A stretch of 48,014 nucleotides of DNA from an uncultured Enterococcus sp. (GCF_913775425.1 NZ_CAJYIS010000059.1:1-48014), one strand, 5' to 3'. Counted from the first letter of the stretch, positions 36,049 to 44,985 are shown. A program made the numbers and translations. The notes: generated from the letters alone by a model not told the origin.

Positions 36049-36077
36049 TTGAATATTTGCGGCTTTCTCGGTATGAT
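36049..36077 (+). promoter_or_regulatory. Promoter of queG
   Basis: TTGAAT (36049-36054), 17 bases, TATGAT (36072-36077). Confidence 0.7.
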
Positions 36078-36098
36078 TACCTTAAAGGAGAGATCACT

Positions 36099-37253
36099 AT
36101 GCATACGCTAAAAGAACGAATTATTGCCGAAAGTAAACGCATCGGCATCGATAAGATCGGTTTTACCACTGCTGAGCCTTTTGCTGACTATCGGGAATCG
36201 TTATATGCACAAAAAGAGGCTGGGCATACTTCTGGTTTTGAACATCCAGATATCGAAGAGCGGATCGATCCATCACTGACATTTGATCAACCTAAATCGA
36301 TCATCTCGATCGCACTTGCTTACCCTACTAAATTACATGAAGAACCTGACCGTAAAGAAAAGCGCGGACAATTCGCACGTGCTTCTTGGGGAATCGACTA
36401 TCATGATGTATTAAAAAGTCGACTCAATGAATTGATTGCCTTTATCAAACAAGAAGCCCAACAAGATGATCCACGCTTTAAAGCCGAAGTCGATACTGGG
36501 GAGTTCATCGATGTCGCCGTTGCACAACGAGCGGGCTTAGGCTTTATTGGAAAAAACGGGTTATTGATCACTGAAGAATTCGGTTCTTTCGTTTATCTAG
36601 GTGAGATCGTCACTAATTTAGAATTCGAAGCAGATACGCCCATTCCAAATGGTTGTGGTTCTTGTACACGTTGTATCACGGGGTGTCCGACCACAGCACT
36701 ATTAGGAAATGGACAAATGAATGCCAAAAAATGTTTATCCTATCAAACACAAACAAAAGGCATGATGCCGATCGAATATCGAAAAAAAATCCGCAATATC
36801 ATCTATGGTTGTGATATCTGTCAATTGGTTTGCCCTTATAATAAAGGCAAAGATTTTCATTTTCATGCTGAGATGGAGCCAAAACAAGAAGAAGCTTTTC
36901 CAAAACTAGTCCCGATGTTGCAGTTATCTAACCGAGAATTTAAAGAACAATTCGGACACTTAGCTGGATCATGGCGCGGAAAAAAACCACTCCAGCGCAA
37001 TGCGCTTATGGCATTAGCAAACCTAGGTGCAAAAGAGCATCTACCTGAAATCATGCAATGCTTAAAAGATCCTCGTCCGGTGATTCGGGCAACTGCCGTT
37101 TGGGCCATTGGGGAATTAACAAAACGTTATCCAGAAGAAACGATTTTATTATTTGAAGAGTTGTTAGAAAAAGAGCAAGATGAGATGGTGTTAGCAGAGC
37201 TGACAGAAACGATCGCTCGTTTAAAACGACCTAAAAGACGCAGTAAATCATAG
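36099..37253 (+). CDS. queG: Epoxyqueuosine reductase
   Basis: QueG reduces epoxyqueuosine to queuosine in tRNA, the last step of the pathway, using cobalamin and two [4Fe-4S] clusters. The 384-residue protein has the cobalamin-binding N-terminal domain, cluster motifs [13 protein letters not shown] and CDICQLVCP, and a C-terminal HEAT-like repeat extension ([22 protein letters not shown]). Start is ATG 36099 ([13 protein letters not shown]) after AAAGGAGAG; the upstream TTG frame is not supported. No other queuosine genes are in the window. Confidence 0.95.
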   Translation: MHTLKERIIAESKRIGIDKIGFTTAEPFADYRESLYAQKEAGHTSGFEHPDIEERIDPSLTFDQPKSIISIALAYPTKLHEEPDRKEKRGQFARASWGIDYHDVLKSRLNELIAFIKQEAQQDDPRFKAEVDTGEFIDVAVAQRAGLGFIGKNGLLITEEFGSFVYLGEIVTNLEFEADTPIPNGCGSCTRCITGCPTTALLGNGQMNAKKCLSYQTQTKGMMPIEYRKKIRNIIYGCDICQLVCPYNKGKDFHFHAEMEPKQEEAFPKLVPMLQLSNREFKEQFGHLAGSWRGKKPLQRNALMALANLGAKEHLPEIMQCLKDPRPVIRATAVWAIGELTKRYPEETILLFEELLEKEQDEMVLAELTETIARLKRPKRRSKS

Positions 37254-37305
37254 TCATATTTTGCTAATTTTGGTATGATAAAGTTAACATAAAGGAGGAA
37301 TGGAC

Positions 37306-37506
37306 ATGTCCGCAGCGCAAGAAGTTGAACAAACGATCAATCATTTGTTACACACATTAAAAGCGAGCCAATCACTAAAAGATCAATATGGAAACAAAAT
37401 TGCCAGCGTCAAGGCTTTAGGCGAACAATTGATCCAGATTGAATTTACCCACAACCAAAAACCTTTAGTTGAACACATCACGCAATTTAAATGCTTTATT
37501 GATTAA
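37306..37506 (+). CDS. Small protein of unknown family
   Basis: A 66-residue soluble, mixed-charge protein. The N-terminal half is helical (QEVEQTINHLLHTLKASQSL) and the second half looks like beta strands (NKIASVKALGEQLIQIEF). There is a faint resemblance to the YkuJ/DUF1797 small proteins, which I cannot confirm. I start at ATG 37306 because AAAGGAGG lies at the right distance; the ATG at 37300 touches it. An extended -10, TGGTATGAT, lies about 30 bases upstream, so it has its own promoter though it follows queG by only 52 bases. A terminator follows. Confidence 0.7.
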   Translation: MSAAQEVEQTINHLLHTLKASQSLKDQYGNKIASVKALGEQLIQIEFTHNQKPLVEHITQFKCFID

Positions 37507-37514
37507 GTCTTGCC

Positions 37515-37567
37515 TTCCATCGTTTAGTGTGACAGAAATGTTACGCATTTCGATGGAATTTTTTTGT
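37515..37567 (+). terminator. Terminator of the 66-residue protein gene
   Basis: TTCCATCG and CGATGGAA arms with an inner GTGTGACA/TGTTACGC stem that looks like a degenerate TGTGACA-family core; T run on the plus strand. Confidence 0.8.
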
Positions 37568-37616
37568 TATTTTTTCGTATAGTAGAGACATACTAAACGA
37601 AAGGATGTTCACGCGT

Positions 37617-38054
37617 ATGAAGAAATTTATTGCATGTTTTTGTATCTTGTTCATCGGTGCTGTGGCTTATTTTCACCAAACCCTCTCTCGTGAAGTACTT
37701 GACGTGTATCATTCGTTTGTCGTCTACGCAGCCGTTCCTGAACAGATCCCTTTGAAATTACATACTTTAGACGACCAAGGAAATCCGATTTTGGATTCAT
37801 ATACCTACACCTATCACTTAACTGCAGTAGATAACCAAAAACATACTCAACAAATCACATACGAACGATCCGGAGAAACGGTTATCCCACTAGCCCCAAA
37901 AACGTATATCCGTGCCTTTATTTTATTTGGTCACCTGATTGGAACACCTAAACCAATCGAGCTATCTAAAGTACCAACGACGATTTTAGCACAATTAGAA
38001 TTAAATCAATTGCAACACCAACAACATCTAAAATGGACCGCAAATAATCCGTAA
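37617..38054 (+). CDS. YxeA-like (DUF1093) exported protein
   Basis: A 145-residue protein with an N-terminal signal or membrane anchor (KKFIACFCILFIGAVAYF). The exported part has DSYTYTYHLTAVDNQKHTQQITY and the late pattern PKPIELSKVPTTILAQL, matching the layout of the YxeA/DUF1093 family of small secreted OB-fold-like proteins. No lipobox is clear. I prefer ATG 37617 (MKKF) over 37605, which touches the AAAGG site; the spacing is then long (about 11). Function unknown. Its last codons form one arm of the terminator shared with the Lrp gene. Confidence 0.65.
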   Translation: MKKFIACFCILFIGAVAYFHQTLSREVLDVYHSFVVYAAVPEQIPLKLHTLDDQGNPILDSYTYTYHLTAVDNQKHTQQITYERSGETVIPLAPKTYIRAFILFGHLIGTPKPIELSKVPTTILAQLELNQLQHQQHLKWTANNP

Positions 38055-38097
38055 CTTGCCTTCTAGATAAGTAATAGAAGGCAAGTTACGGATTATT
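38043..38097. terminator. Bidirectional terminator joining two stop codons
   Basis: Perfect 23-base arms (38043-38065 and 38075-38097) with a nine-base loop. The left arm contains the last codons of the YxeA-like gene, the right arm the stop of the Lrp gene. T-rich on the plus strand (TTATTTATTTTTTTT). Confidence 0.85.
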
Positions 38098-38557
38098 TAT
38101 TTTTTTTATCTGAAAGTTCATCATGCTCTAATTGTAGCCCTCGAGCAGCAACTCTAGTCGAAAAGACCACATTCGTTTTGGTATCGCCAAAGCGTTGCAA
38201 CTGATTAATAAATTCATCGAGTTCGACCGTGTTGGTGAAATATACTTTTAACATCATCGAAAAATCTCCCGTAATACAATCACACTCTACTACATTGGGA
38301 ACGTCTTCGATAAATCCATAAAAAGATTCCTTATCTTTGGCATTCACTGCACAATGGATATACGCTTTAATAGCAAATCCAATTTTTTGATAGTCCAGTA
38401 TCGCTTGATAAGAACTGATATATCCTTGGCTTTCTAAATTTTGCAAACGCACAGATACTGATGGTGACGAAATAAAACACTCTTCGGCCATTTGCTTTAC
38501 TGTCTCTCGTGCATTTTTTTGTAGAATATTTAAAATATTTTGATCAATTGCATCCAT
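38093..38557 (-). CDS. Lrp/AsnC-family regulator
   Basis: A 154-residue feast/famine regulator: N-terminal helix-turn-helix (ILNILQKNARETVKQMAEE, then SSPSVSVRLQNLESQGYI) and C-terminal RAM ligand domain with the amino-acid-binding turn (CDCITGDFSMMLKVYF). Such proteins bind amino acids and control transport and catabolism genes. It lies just beyond the amino acid transport and hydroxyacid operon on the same strand, separated by a terminator and its own extended -10 (TGTTATAAA). It is the natural candidate regulator of that operon; this is inferred from position only. Confidence 0.9.
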   Translation of the reverse strand: MDAIDQNILNILQKNARETVKQMAEECFISSPSVSVRLQNLESQGYISSYQAILDYQKIGFAIKAYIHCAVNAKDKESFYGFIEDVPNVVECDCITGDFSMMLKVYFTNTVELDEFINQLQRFGDTKTNVVFSTRVAARGLQLEHDELSDKKNK

Positions 38558-38679
38558 CCGCTACACCTCACCTTTTTTTCTATTTTAACGAGCTTAGGCA
38601 GAAGATGCAAGCTAGACCTCCCTTTACATGTTAGATTTTATAACACTTACGATAACTTTATTATGTAAACACAAAAAAA

Positions 38680-38699
38680 CTGACCCTCATTTAGGTCAG
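38680..38699 (-). terminator. Terminator of the seven-gene amino acid operon
   Basis: CTGACC / GGTCAG arms overlapping the last codons of the ATPase gene, followed on the minus strand by a run of seven T. Confidence 0.75.
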
Positions 38700-39449
38700 C
38701 TGAAGTTCTTGAAATCTAAGTTGTGCTAAGAAATGCTGTGTTCGTTCTTGTTGAGGTGATTGAAATAAAGTTGTAGCCGACCCACTTTCAATCACGAGTC
38801 CATCTGCCATAAATACAACCTGATCGGCTACTTCTTGAGCAAACTGCATTTCATGAGTCACAATCACCATGGTTTGCCCTTGTTGCGCTAATTCACGCAT
38901 GACTTGTAAGACCTCCTCAACTAATTCTGGATCTAGAGCACTGGTTGGTTCATCAAATAATAATAATTCAGGAGATAAAGCCATCGCACGCGCGATGCCG
39001 ATTCGCTGTTGTTGACCACCGGATAGCTGGATGGGATAGGCATGTTGTTTATCGCTTAATCCCACTTTAGCCAAATTTTCTAATGCCAGTTTGTGTGCTT
39101 GTTTTTTCGGAATTTTTTGTACTGTGCGTAATCCTTCCATAATATTTTCTAAAACGGTCAGATGCTCAAACAACTCGTAAGATTGAAAGACCATCGCGGT
39201 GTGTTGTGCAATTTCACGAGCTTGCTTTTTCCCCATTCTGGCAAAATCATATTGCACTTCCCCTAACTGATACAATCCTTCATCGGGTTCTTCTAATACA
39301 TTTAAGCAACGTAAAAAGGTCGTTTTACCAGAGCCACTTGGCCCAATTATACAGACAACCTCACCTTCTTGAATTGTAAAATCGATATTTTTTAATACTT
39401 CTTGTTTGCCAAAACTTTTTTTCAAGGCTTTTACTTGTGCTTTAATCAT
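38691..39449 (-). CDS. Amino acid ABC transporter ATPase, second copy in the operon
   Basis: A 252-residue ATPase of the polar amino acid family. Walker A GPSGSGKTT, Q-loop VFQSYELFEHLT, signature LSGGQQQR, Walker B LLLFDEPTSALDPE and H-loop VTHE are intact. It is the last gene of the seven-gene operon, 12 bases after the dehydrogenase gene, and is clearly different from the ATPase encoded at 41658-42431. It could serve the same permeases with another partner, or power a permease pair elsewhere. Substrate unknown. Confidence 0.9.
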   Translation of the reverse strand: MIKAQVKALKKSFGKQEVLKNIDFTIQEGEVVCIIGPSGSGKTTFLRCLNVLEEPDEGLYQLGEVQYDFARMGKKQAREIAQHTAMVFQSYELFEHLTVLENIMEGLRTVQKIPKKQAHKLALENLAKVGLSDKQHAYPIQLSGGQQQRIGIARAMALSPELLLFDEPTSALDPELVEEVLQVMRELAQQGQTMVIVTHEMQFAQEVADQVVFMADGLVIESGSATTLFQSPQQERTQHFLAQLRFQELQLT

Positions 39450-39461
39450 CTGGTTTCCTCC

Positions 39462-40421
39462 TTATGAGAACACTTGATTGGCTGATTTTCCAGTCGTCAA
39501 GATCTCCATTGTATTACTCAATGCCGTCCAAACGATCTCATCCACTGCACGTTTCGTATGATAGGCAATATGCGGGGTCATCATGACTTGAGGATGAATC
39601 GATAGCCGCTGATACCAAGGATTATCGGTATAATTACTGCGATACTCCTCTTCATCTTCTACTGTGTCTAAAATCACTGAGGCAAATGGCGCTGTCTTTA
39701 GCCACAACAGCATCGCCTTGGTATCAATGATCGCGCCTCTGGCTGTATTGACGAATACGACATCTTTTTTTAGTTGGTCAAATACTTGCTCATCAATCAA
39801 ATGGTAACTCTCTTGTGTTTGGGGAAGATGTAAGGAAATGACGTCTGCCTGCGTGATCAAGGTTGTAAACGAACAATACTCGATTCCCTCGTAAGTTCCA
39901 AACTGCTTATTCCTTGTGGTCGCAATCACTTTGGCTCCAAGTGCTTGGCAATTTTTTGCTACGACTTTCCCGATCCGCCCCATCCCAACTAATCCTATCG
40001 TGACTTCACTCATTTCCTTACCTGCTGGCATCTTATAGTGTTGGATAATTTGTGGTACGTTCCGTAGTCCCATCAAGATCGCCATCACAGCATAATGACC
40101 TACAGAAGTTGGACTATATGCAGGTACGTTCGTGATCGTTAAGCCATATTTTTTTGCCCATTCAAAATTCACGCTTTCAACTCCTGTCGATTTGATGGCG
40201 ATCGTTTGAATCTGATAAGCAGCCAAAATTCGATAGATCTCTTCTGACGTACGCATCACTTGGCTTGGAAACAAACATACACCTTGATGATGCTTTGCTA
40301 GATGGACATTGACGGTATCGATCGCTTCATGAACGATCGTGACACGAATCTGATAGCGAAATGCCCATTGATGGATGGTACTTTCCTCTTCTGGCTGCAC
40401 GCCATAATAAATAATCCTCAT
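39462..40421 (-). CDS. D-2-hydroxyacid dehydrogenase (D-LDH/D-HicDH/VanH type)
   Basis: A 319-residue NAD-dependent dehydrogenase that interconverts 2-oxo acids and D-2-hydroxy acids. It has the NAD motif GLVGMGRIGK, the catalytic Arg in VNTARGAIID, Glu in DTVEDEEE and His in MTPHIAYHT. The start is ATG 40421 (MRIIYYGVQPEEE), five bases after AAAGGAG. It sits between the aminotransferase and the second ATPase genes, so the expected substrate is the 2-oxo acid that the aminotransferase makes. VanH is the same family, but there are no VanA/VanX partners, so a glycopeptide resistance role is unlikely. Confidence 0.92.
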   Translation of the reverse strand: MRIIYYGVQPEEESTIHQWAFRYQIRVTIVHEAIDTVNVHLAKHHQGVCLFPSQVMRTSEEIYRILAAYQIQTIAIKSTGVESVNFEWAKKYGLTITNVPAYSPTSVGHYAVMAILMGLRNVPQIIQHYKMPAGKEMSEVTIGLVGMGRIGKVVAKNCQALGAKVIATTRNKQFGTYEGIEYCSFTTLITQADVISLHLPQTQESYHLIDEQVFDQLKKDVVFVNTARGAIIDTKAMLLWLKTAPFASVILDTVEDEEEYRSNYTDNPWYQRLSIHPQVMMTPHIAYHTKRAVDEIVWTALSNTMEILTTGKSANQVFS

Positions 40422-40434
40422 TGGCTTCTCCTTT

Positions 40435-41661
40435 CTAAACGCTGACTGGTTGCGTATATACACTTGCATCGATTAAAGCATTTTGTATGATACGGCAGCC
40501 TTGTTGGATTTCTTTAGGACTCGGTTTTGTAAAATTCAAGCGGAAATAACGATCATATCCTTTACCTGAAACACTCATGATATTGCCATGGATAATGGCT
40601 AATCCATGTGTTTCAAGATAATCATAAAAACGAAGTGGATCGACTTGTTCAGTCAGATGGCAACAAATAAAATATCCACCTGTTGGTTCAATAACGGTCA
40701 ATAAGTCACTTGGACACGCTTGTAACCCACTCATCATCAATTTTGCTTGGCGTGCATAAAGTTGCTTTAATGTTTCTACATGCGCTTCAAATGCATAATA
40801 TTGCATAAATTCAGCAAGCATGACTTGCCAATAAAAATTTGTGTGCGAATCTGTCGTTTGTTTGACTAGAACCAATTTATCAAAGATTGGTGTGGGTGCC
40901 ACAATAAATCCTAGACGGGTACTTGGTGCTAAGATCTTTGAAAATGAGCCAGCGTAAATCACACGCTCCTCGTCATCCAAACTCTTTATTTTGGGAATCG
41001 CTTTTCCTGTATAAAGCAAATCGCCATATGGATCATCTTCTAAAATCAACACATCATATTGACACGCCAGCGCATAGAGCGCTTGACGACGTTCTAACGG
41101 CATCGATGTTCCTAAAGGATTTTGAAAAGTTGGGATGACATAGATCAACTTGATTTTGTGTTCATGATCTTGTGCTAAGGTTTTTTCTAAATAAGCAAGA
41201 TCCATCGATTGTTCCTCAACATCAAAAGGAATCGCTTTAGGAATTGCACCATAGCTTTTGATTGCATTGACAGCACCTGAAAAGGTTTGGGCTTCACACA
41301 ACACGATATCGCCTTCATTACATAATGTTTTGATAACCAAATCGATGGCTTGTGTCGAACCTGAAACGATCAAAGGATCTTCTTTTACTTGGATGTCGAC
41401 CGTATTTCGCAAACGAGCAGCAATCAATTGGCGCAATCGGCCATCCCCTTCTGTAGCCCCGTATTGCAAAAAGGTTTCGGGATCGATTTTCGTATACAGT
41501 TTTTCTGATATTTTGCCTAAAGTCTCCATCGGAAACGCTTGAACCGATGGATAGCCATATGCAAACGAAATAAGTTGTGTATTTGTTTGACGTTTTTTTG
41601 CATTTTCACGTAATACAGATCCTGTTAATGTTTCAATACGGTTGGCAAATGAATAGTTCAT
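40435..41661 (-). CDS. PLP-dependent aminotransferase (ARO8/LysN-like)
   Basis: A 408-residue fold-type I aminotransferase of the MocR/ARO8/2-aminoadipate group, without a GntR DNA-binding domain. Visible are SGSTQAIDL, the PTFQNPLG motif, LEDDPYGDL and the PLP lysine in YAGSFSKILAPSTR (near residue 240), plus the late arginine in YFRLNF. The group acts on aromatic, branched or 2-aminoadipate-like substrates. Its ATG overlaps the ATPase stop (ATGA), after GGAGGAAGCGAT. With the next gene it would turn an imported amino acid into a D-2-hydroxy acid. Confidence 0.9.
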   Translation of the reverse strand: MNYSFANRIETLTGSVLRENAKKRQTNTQLISFAYGYPSVQAFPMETLGKISEKLYTKIDPETFLQYGATEGDGRLRQLIAARLRNTVDIQVKEDPLIVSGSTQAIDLVIKTLCNEGDIVLCEAQTFSGAVNAIKSYGAIPKAIPFDVEEQSMDLAYLEKTLAQDHEHKIKLIYVIPTFQNPLGTSMPLERRQALYALACQYDVLILEDDPYGDLLYTGKAIPKIKSLDDEERVIYAGSFSKILAPSTRLGFIVAPTPIFDKLVLVKQTTDSHTNFYWQVMLAEFMQYYAFEAHVETLKQLYARQAKLMMSGLQACPSDLLTVIEPTGGYFICCHLTEQVDPLRFYDYLETHGLAIIHGNIMSVSGKGYDRYFRLNFTKPSPKEIQQGCRIIQNALIDASVYTQPVSV

Positions 41662-42431
41662 ATCGCTTCCTCCATTTCGTCTAAGGGTAATTGTTCTCTA
41701 AATTTCGCAATAAAGGCTTGTGTTCGTTCTTGTTTTGGATGATGGAAAAAGTGCTTGGGTGGCCCTTGTTCTACAATTTTACCGTGTTCCATAAATACGA
41801 TATGATCGGCCACTTCATAAGCAAAACGCATTTCATGGGTCACAATGACCATTGTTTGCTTTTGTTTAGCGATCTCTTTCAACACGAGCAAGACTTGTTG
41901 GACTAATTCGGGATCTAACGCGCTTGTCGGTTCATCAAATAACATGAGTTTTGGTGCTAAAGCCAACGCACGTGCGATCCCGATTCGTTGTTGCTGTCCT
42001 CCAGATAATGCACTAGGATAAAATTGTGCACGCTCACGTAATCCTACCTGATCGAGCAATTCAGCTGCGCGGCTGAAAGCTTCCTCTTTGGTATAGCCTT
42101 GTGCTGCCATTAGTGGCAGTGCAATATTTTCTAAAGCATTTTGATTGCGAAATAAAGCATAATGTTGAAAAACCATCGCAGTCTGCTTTTGGTAGGCTAC
42201 ACGCACTTTTTTAGTTAATCGCGCGCTGTCGACTTGCATTTGATCTAGTTTGATCGTGCCTGATTCTGGTTGTTCTAAAAAATTCAAACAACGTAGAAAA
42301 GTCGTTTTCCCCGATCCACTTGGTCCTAGTAAGACAATGACACTCCCTTCTTCAATATCAAGATCAAGACCATCCAATACGACGTGTTTACGAAATGATT
42401 TTTTAAGTTGGCGAATTTCGATATAGCTCAT
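41658..42431 (-). CDS. Amino acid ABC transporter ATPase, first copy in the operon
   Basis: A 257-residue ATPase with Walker A GPSGSGKTT, Q-loop VFQHYALFRNQN, signature LSGGQQQR, Walker B LMLFDEPTSALDPE and H-loop VTHE. The start is ATG 42431, eight bases after GGAGG, sharing one base with the permease stop (TGATG). It directly follows the second permease gene, so it is the likely motor of this importer. Confidence 0.92.
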   Translation of the reverse strand: MSYIEIRQLKKSFRKHVVLDGLDLDIEEGSVIVLLGPSGSGKTTFLRCLNFLEQPESGTIKLDQMQVDSARLTKKVRVAYQKQTAMVFQHYALFRNQNALENIALPLMAAQGYTKEEAFSRAAELLDQVGLRERAQFYPSALSGGQQQRIGIARALALAPKLMLFDEPTSALDPELVQQVLLVLKEIAKQKQTMVIVTHEMRFAYEVADHIVFMEHGKIVEQGPPKHFFHHPKQERTQAFIAKFREQLPLDEMEEAI

Positions 42432-43138
42432 CAAACAGTCCTCCTAAATTTTTTATGTTGGATTTTCTCATAGCCTTTTGTCGCTTGTTCAATCACAAGA
42501 CTCAAGCTCCAATACACGATCGCTACGGCAATATAGGCTTCTAAAAAACGATAATTTTGTTGAGCAGTGATTTTAGCTGCTGAAAACACATCGACTACAC
42601 TAACCATAGAAGCTAATGCTGACGCTTTAATAATTTGGATAAATAAATTACTCAACATTGGAATCGCTGTTGGAAAGGCTTGGGGAAGCAAGACACGACG
42701 AATCATCTGACCTCTGTTCATCCCCAGTGAACGAGCAGCATCTAGTTGTCCTTTTTTGACACCTTGGAACACGCCACGGAAAATTTCACTACTATTAATC
42801 ATCGCCATAAAGCTAAGGGCAAAAATCACGATTGTAATTAACGGAAAGTTTTTAAAACGTAAAGACCAATGCATGGATTGAGCCACATTATCAAATGTTT
42901 TAGAAGCAATTAGATAAACTCCTAAGATCAATAAAACGATTGGGATTCCTTTGAAGATGGGCATGGTCCATTGAAATAGCTGAGAAAAAAGCGGGATCTT
43001 TAAATAACGAATAAGTGCGATCCCAAGTCCCAATAAGCTACCAATCACTAAAGACGATCCAGACATCCACAACGTGATCCAAATATAACGACTCGCAACC
43101 AGCAATGTTTGCAACATGATATCAATATGAAAACTCAT
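42431..43138 (-). CDS. Amino acid ABC transporter permease (second)
   Basis: A 235-residue permease of the polar amino acid family with about five membrane segments and the EAA loop DAARSLGMNRGQMIRRVLLPQAFPTAIPM. Start ATG 43138 (MSFHIDI) is chosen because AGGG lies seven bases upstream; the ATG at 43144 touches it. It follows the binding protein gene by 15 bases and pairs with the permease at 43966-44727. Confidence 0.9.
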   Translation of the reverse strand: MSFHIDIMLQTLLVASRYIWITLWMSGSSLVIGSLLGLGIALIRYLKIPLFSQLFQWTMPIFKGIPIVLLILGVYLIASKTFDNVAQSMHWSLRFKNFPLITIVIFALSFMAMINSSEIFRGVFQGVKKGQLDAARSLGMNRGQMIRRVLLPQAFPTAIPMLSNLFIQIIKASALASMVSVVDVFSAAKITAQQNYRFLEAYIAVAIVYWSLSLVIEQATKGYEKIQHKKFRRTV

Positions 43139-43153
43139 TTTCATCCCTGCTTT

Positions 43154-43969
43154 CTATTTACTGACATAATCTCCTTTAAGATACTTTTCAGATAAAGTTT
43201 TTAATGTCCCTTCTTTTTTCAACTCAGCTAAAGCGGTGTTGACCTTTTTGATGAATGCTGGATCGGTTTTTTTATTGAATAAAAGATAAGCATCCGAATT
43301 GTGGACTGGTTGATCGCCGATTTTTAGATTTGTATCGAAAGTGCGATTATAGTTATCGACTTGATATTTAGGTGCGAGCGTGGCATCCACTGCTCCTGAA
43401 GTTAGCGCTTGAACGATCTGCTCATTATTGTACTCACCATAAACGAGTGTAAACGCATTAGGATGTTCTTTTAGATAATTTTCAGCCATCGCTGCTTGAT
43501 TGGTCGCTGTTGTCACATAGACTTTTTTCCCTTTCAAATCCTCAAACGTTTGGTAGGGTTCTTTTTTATCGGCATCATAGACGATATACGTATCCCATGT
43601 GACATATCCTACATCACCATAAACGAATTTTTCTTTTCGTTCGTCATTCATTTCATATTCATAAGCAGCCATCGTGACCTTGTCACTTTCTAGATTCGAC
43701 AGGGTCGTTGGAAAATCGGCGCCTTCAAAAACAAAAGTATACTCTGGTAATTTTTCTGCGATCGCTTTGACAACTGCGACATCATAGCCATCGTACTCAC
43801 CATTTTCATCCAAATAAGCATAAGGCAAGGCATCGTTTCCTGTTCCTACTTTAATCGTTTGATTCGCATCGGCTTTGGCTGTTTTACTTTCTGATTTACA
43901 TCCAGCTAACGTTGCACTCAATCCAATTACTGCGACCGTCATCATGATCCATTTCAATTGTTTTTTCAT
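43154..43969 (-). CDS. Amino acid ABC transporter substrate-binding lipoprotein
   Basis: A 271-residue family-3 binding protein, anchored by a lipobox (LAGC, Cys near 24). The core has TGNDALPYAYLDENGEYDGYDVAVVKAI, then MAAYEYEMNDERKEKFVYGD. That last stretch, in place of the usual ITPERAKKVDFS, resembles the cystine-binding TcyJ/TcyK branch more than the Gln/Glu branch, but I cannot name the ligand. It overlaps the first permease gene by four bases. Confidence 0.9.
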   Translation of the reverse strand: MKKQLKWIMMTVAVIGLSATLAGCKSESKTAKADANQTIKVGTGNDALPYAYLDENGEYDGYDVAVVKAIAEKLPEYTFVFEGADFPTTLSNLESDKVTMAAYEYEMNDERKEKFVYGDVGYVTWDTYIVYDADKKEPYQTFEDLKGKKVYVTTATNQAAMAENYLKEHPNAFTLVYGEYNNEQIVQALTSGAVDATLAPKYQVDNYNRTFDTNLKIGDQPVHNSDAYLLFNKKTDPAFIKKVNTALAELKKEGTLKTLSEKYLKGDYVSK

Positions 43970-44727
43970 ATATTTTCTCCTTTATACCCTGTCGATAGGG
44001 AATTTTTTTTGAAAAATAAAATACGTGGTTTTGCCAATTGTACGGTTCGTTCGTATTGCACTGTTTTTTCTAATACTTGGAAAACTTGTTCGAGTACGAT
44101 ACTAAGTACGATAAAAATAATCGCCGCTCCAATATATCCTTCTAATGTATGATAAGTGACTGCTCCGATCGCTTTTGCCTTTCCGACTACATCGATCAAA
44201 CCAATCGTAAAAGCTAATGAGGTATCTTGTAATAAGGCAATTGTCGTTGTCCCAAAAGAAGGAAGTGCGATTTTTAACATTTGCGGGAACAAAATTTTAC
44301 GGTAAAATTGGTTCCGCGATAACCCACATGCAATGGCCGCTTCTTTTTGATGCTCCGGGATACTTAATATTGCTGCGCGAATCGTTTCCGATTGGAAGGC
44401 TGCAGTATTTAATCCATATGTGATGTAAATAAAAATCAGCTTATTCCAGTTGGAGATATCAAGTCCTGTCGCTTGTAAAAGTGCCGGAATCCCGTAATAG
44501 ACGATATATAGTTGTACTAAGATCGGTGTTCCACGGATAAATGAAACAAATACGGTACTTATTTGTGCGAGTATAGGAACTTTTTCGATGCGACTAAATG
44601 CAATCAGCGCACCTAGTACTAAACCGATGCCTGTAGCCATTAGCACGATTCCTAGTGTTACAGGTAGTGCACTTAAAATTTTGGGAAAATACTGAACGAT
44701 TAATTGCGGTTGAAAAAATTGTGTCAT
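43966..44727 (-). CDS. Amino acid ABC transporter permease (first)
   Basis: A 253-residue permease with about five membrane segments and the EAA loop EAAIACGLSRNQFYRKILFPQMLKIALPS. A 30-residue basic tail follows the last segment, longer than usual. First gene of the operon, after AAAGGAGGATCTGTT. The upstream 296 bases hold an AT-rich promoter region and two hairpins. Confidence 0.9.
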   Translation of the reverse strand: MTQFFQPQLIVQYFPKILSALPVTLGIVLMATGIGLVLGALIAFSRIEKVPILAQISTVFVSFIRGTPILVQLYIVYYGIPALLQATGLDISNWNKLIFIYITYGLNTAAFQSETIRAAILSIPEHQKEAAIACGLSRNQFYRKILFPQMLKIALPSFGTTTIALLQDTSLAFTIGLIDVVGKAKAIGAVTYHTLEGYIGAAIIFIVLSIVLEQVFQVLEKTVQYERTVQLAKPRILFFKKNSLSTGYKGENI

Positions 44728-44883
44728 AACAGATCCTCCTTTTGGTTGTCTCCTCTTTGGCTTGTTCCTACTTTAACTCATCTAATTTTAATTTAATACG
44801 TTTTTTATCATCAAAATCTAATAATTAGGCAAAAGAATCCTTCTCACTATGAAAACAAAAATGAGAACGCTCTTTTTAGACAT

Positions 44884-44916
44884 AAAAAAAAGCGCGGTCT
44901 TTTACAACCTAGCGCT
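44884..44916 (-). terminator. Terminator-like hairpin upstream of the seven-gene operon
   Basis: AGCGC and GCGCT outer arms with a GGTT/GACC inner stem, followed by eight T on the minus strand. It lies 164 bases upstream of the first permease gene and 70 bases past the aroF terminator. It may be a second stop for aroF read-through or an attenuator of the operon. Confidence 0.6.
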
Positions 44917-44985
44917 CTCGTTTAGTCGAATACATGCTTGTGCTACTTTTTTTGAAGACTAAATCAATCAATACATACAAAAAAA

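Noticed and set aside
39462-40421. VanH-like role (glycopeptide resistance) of the dehydrogenase
   Set aside because: No VanA-type ligase, VanX or VanRS genes are near; the neighbours are an aminotransferase and an amino acid importer.
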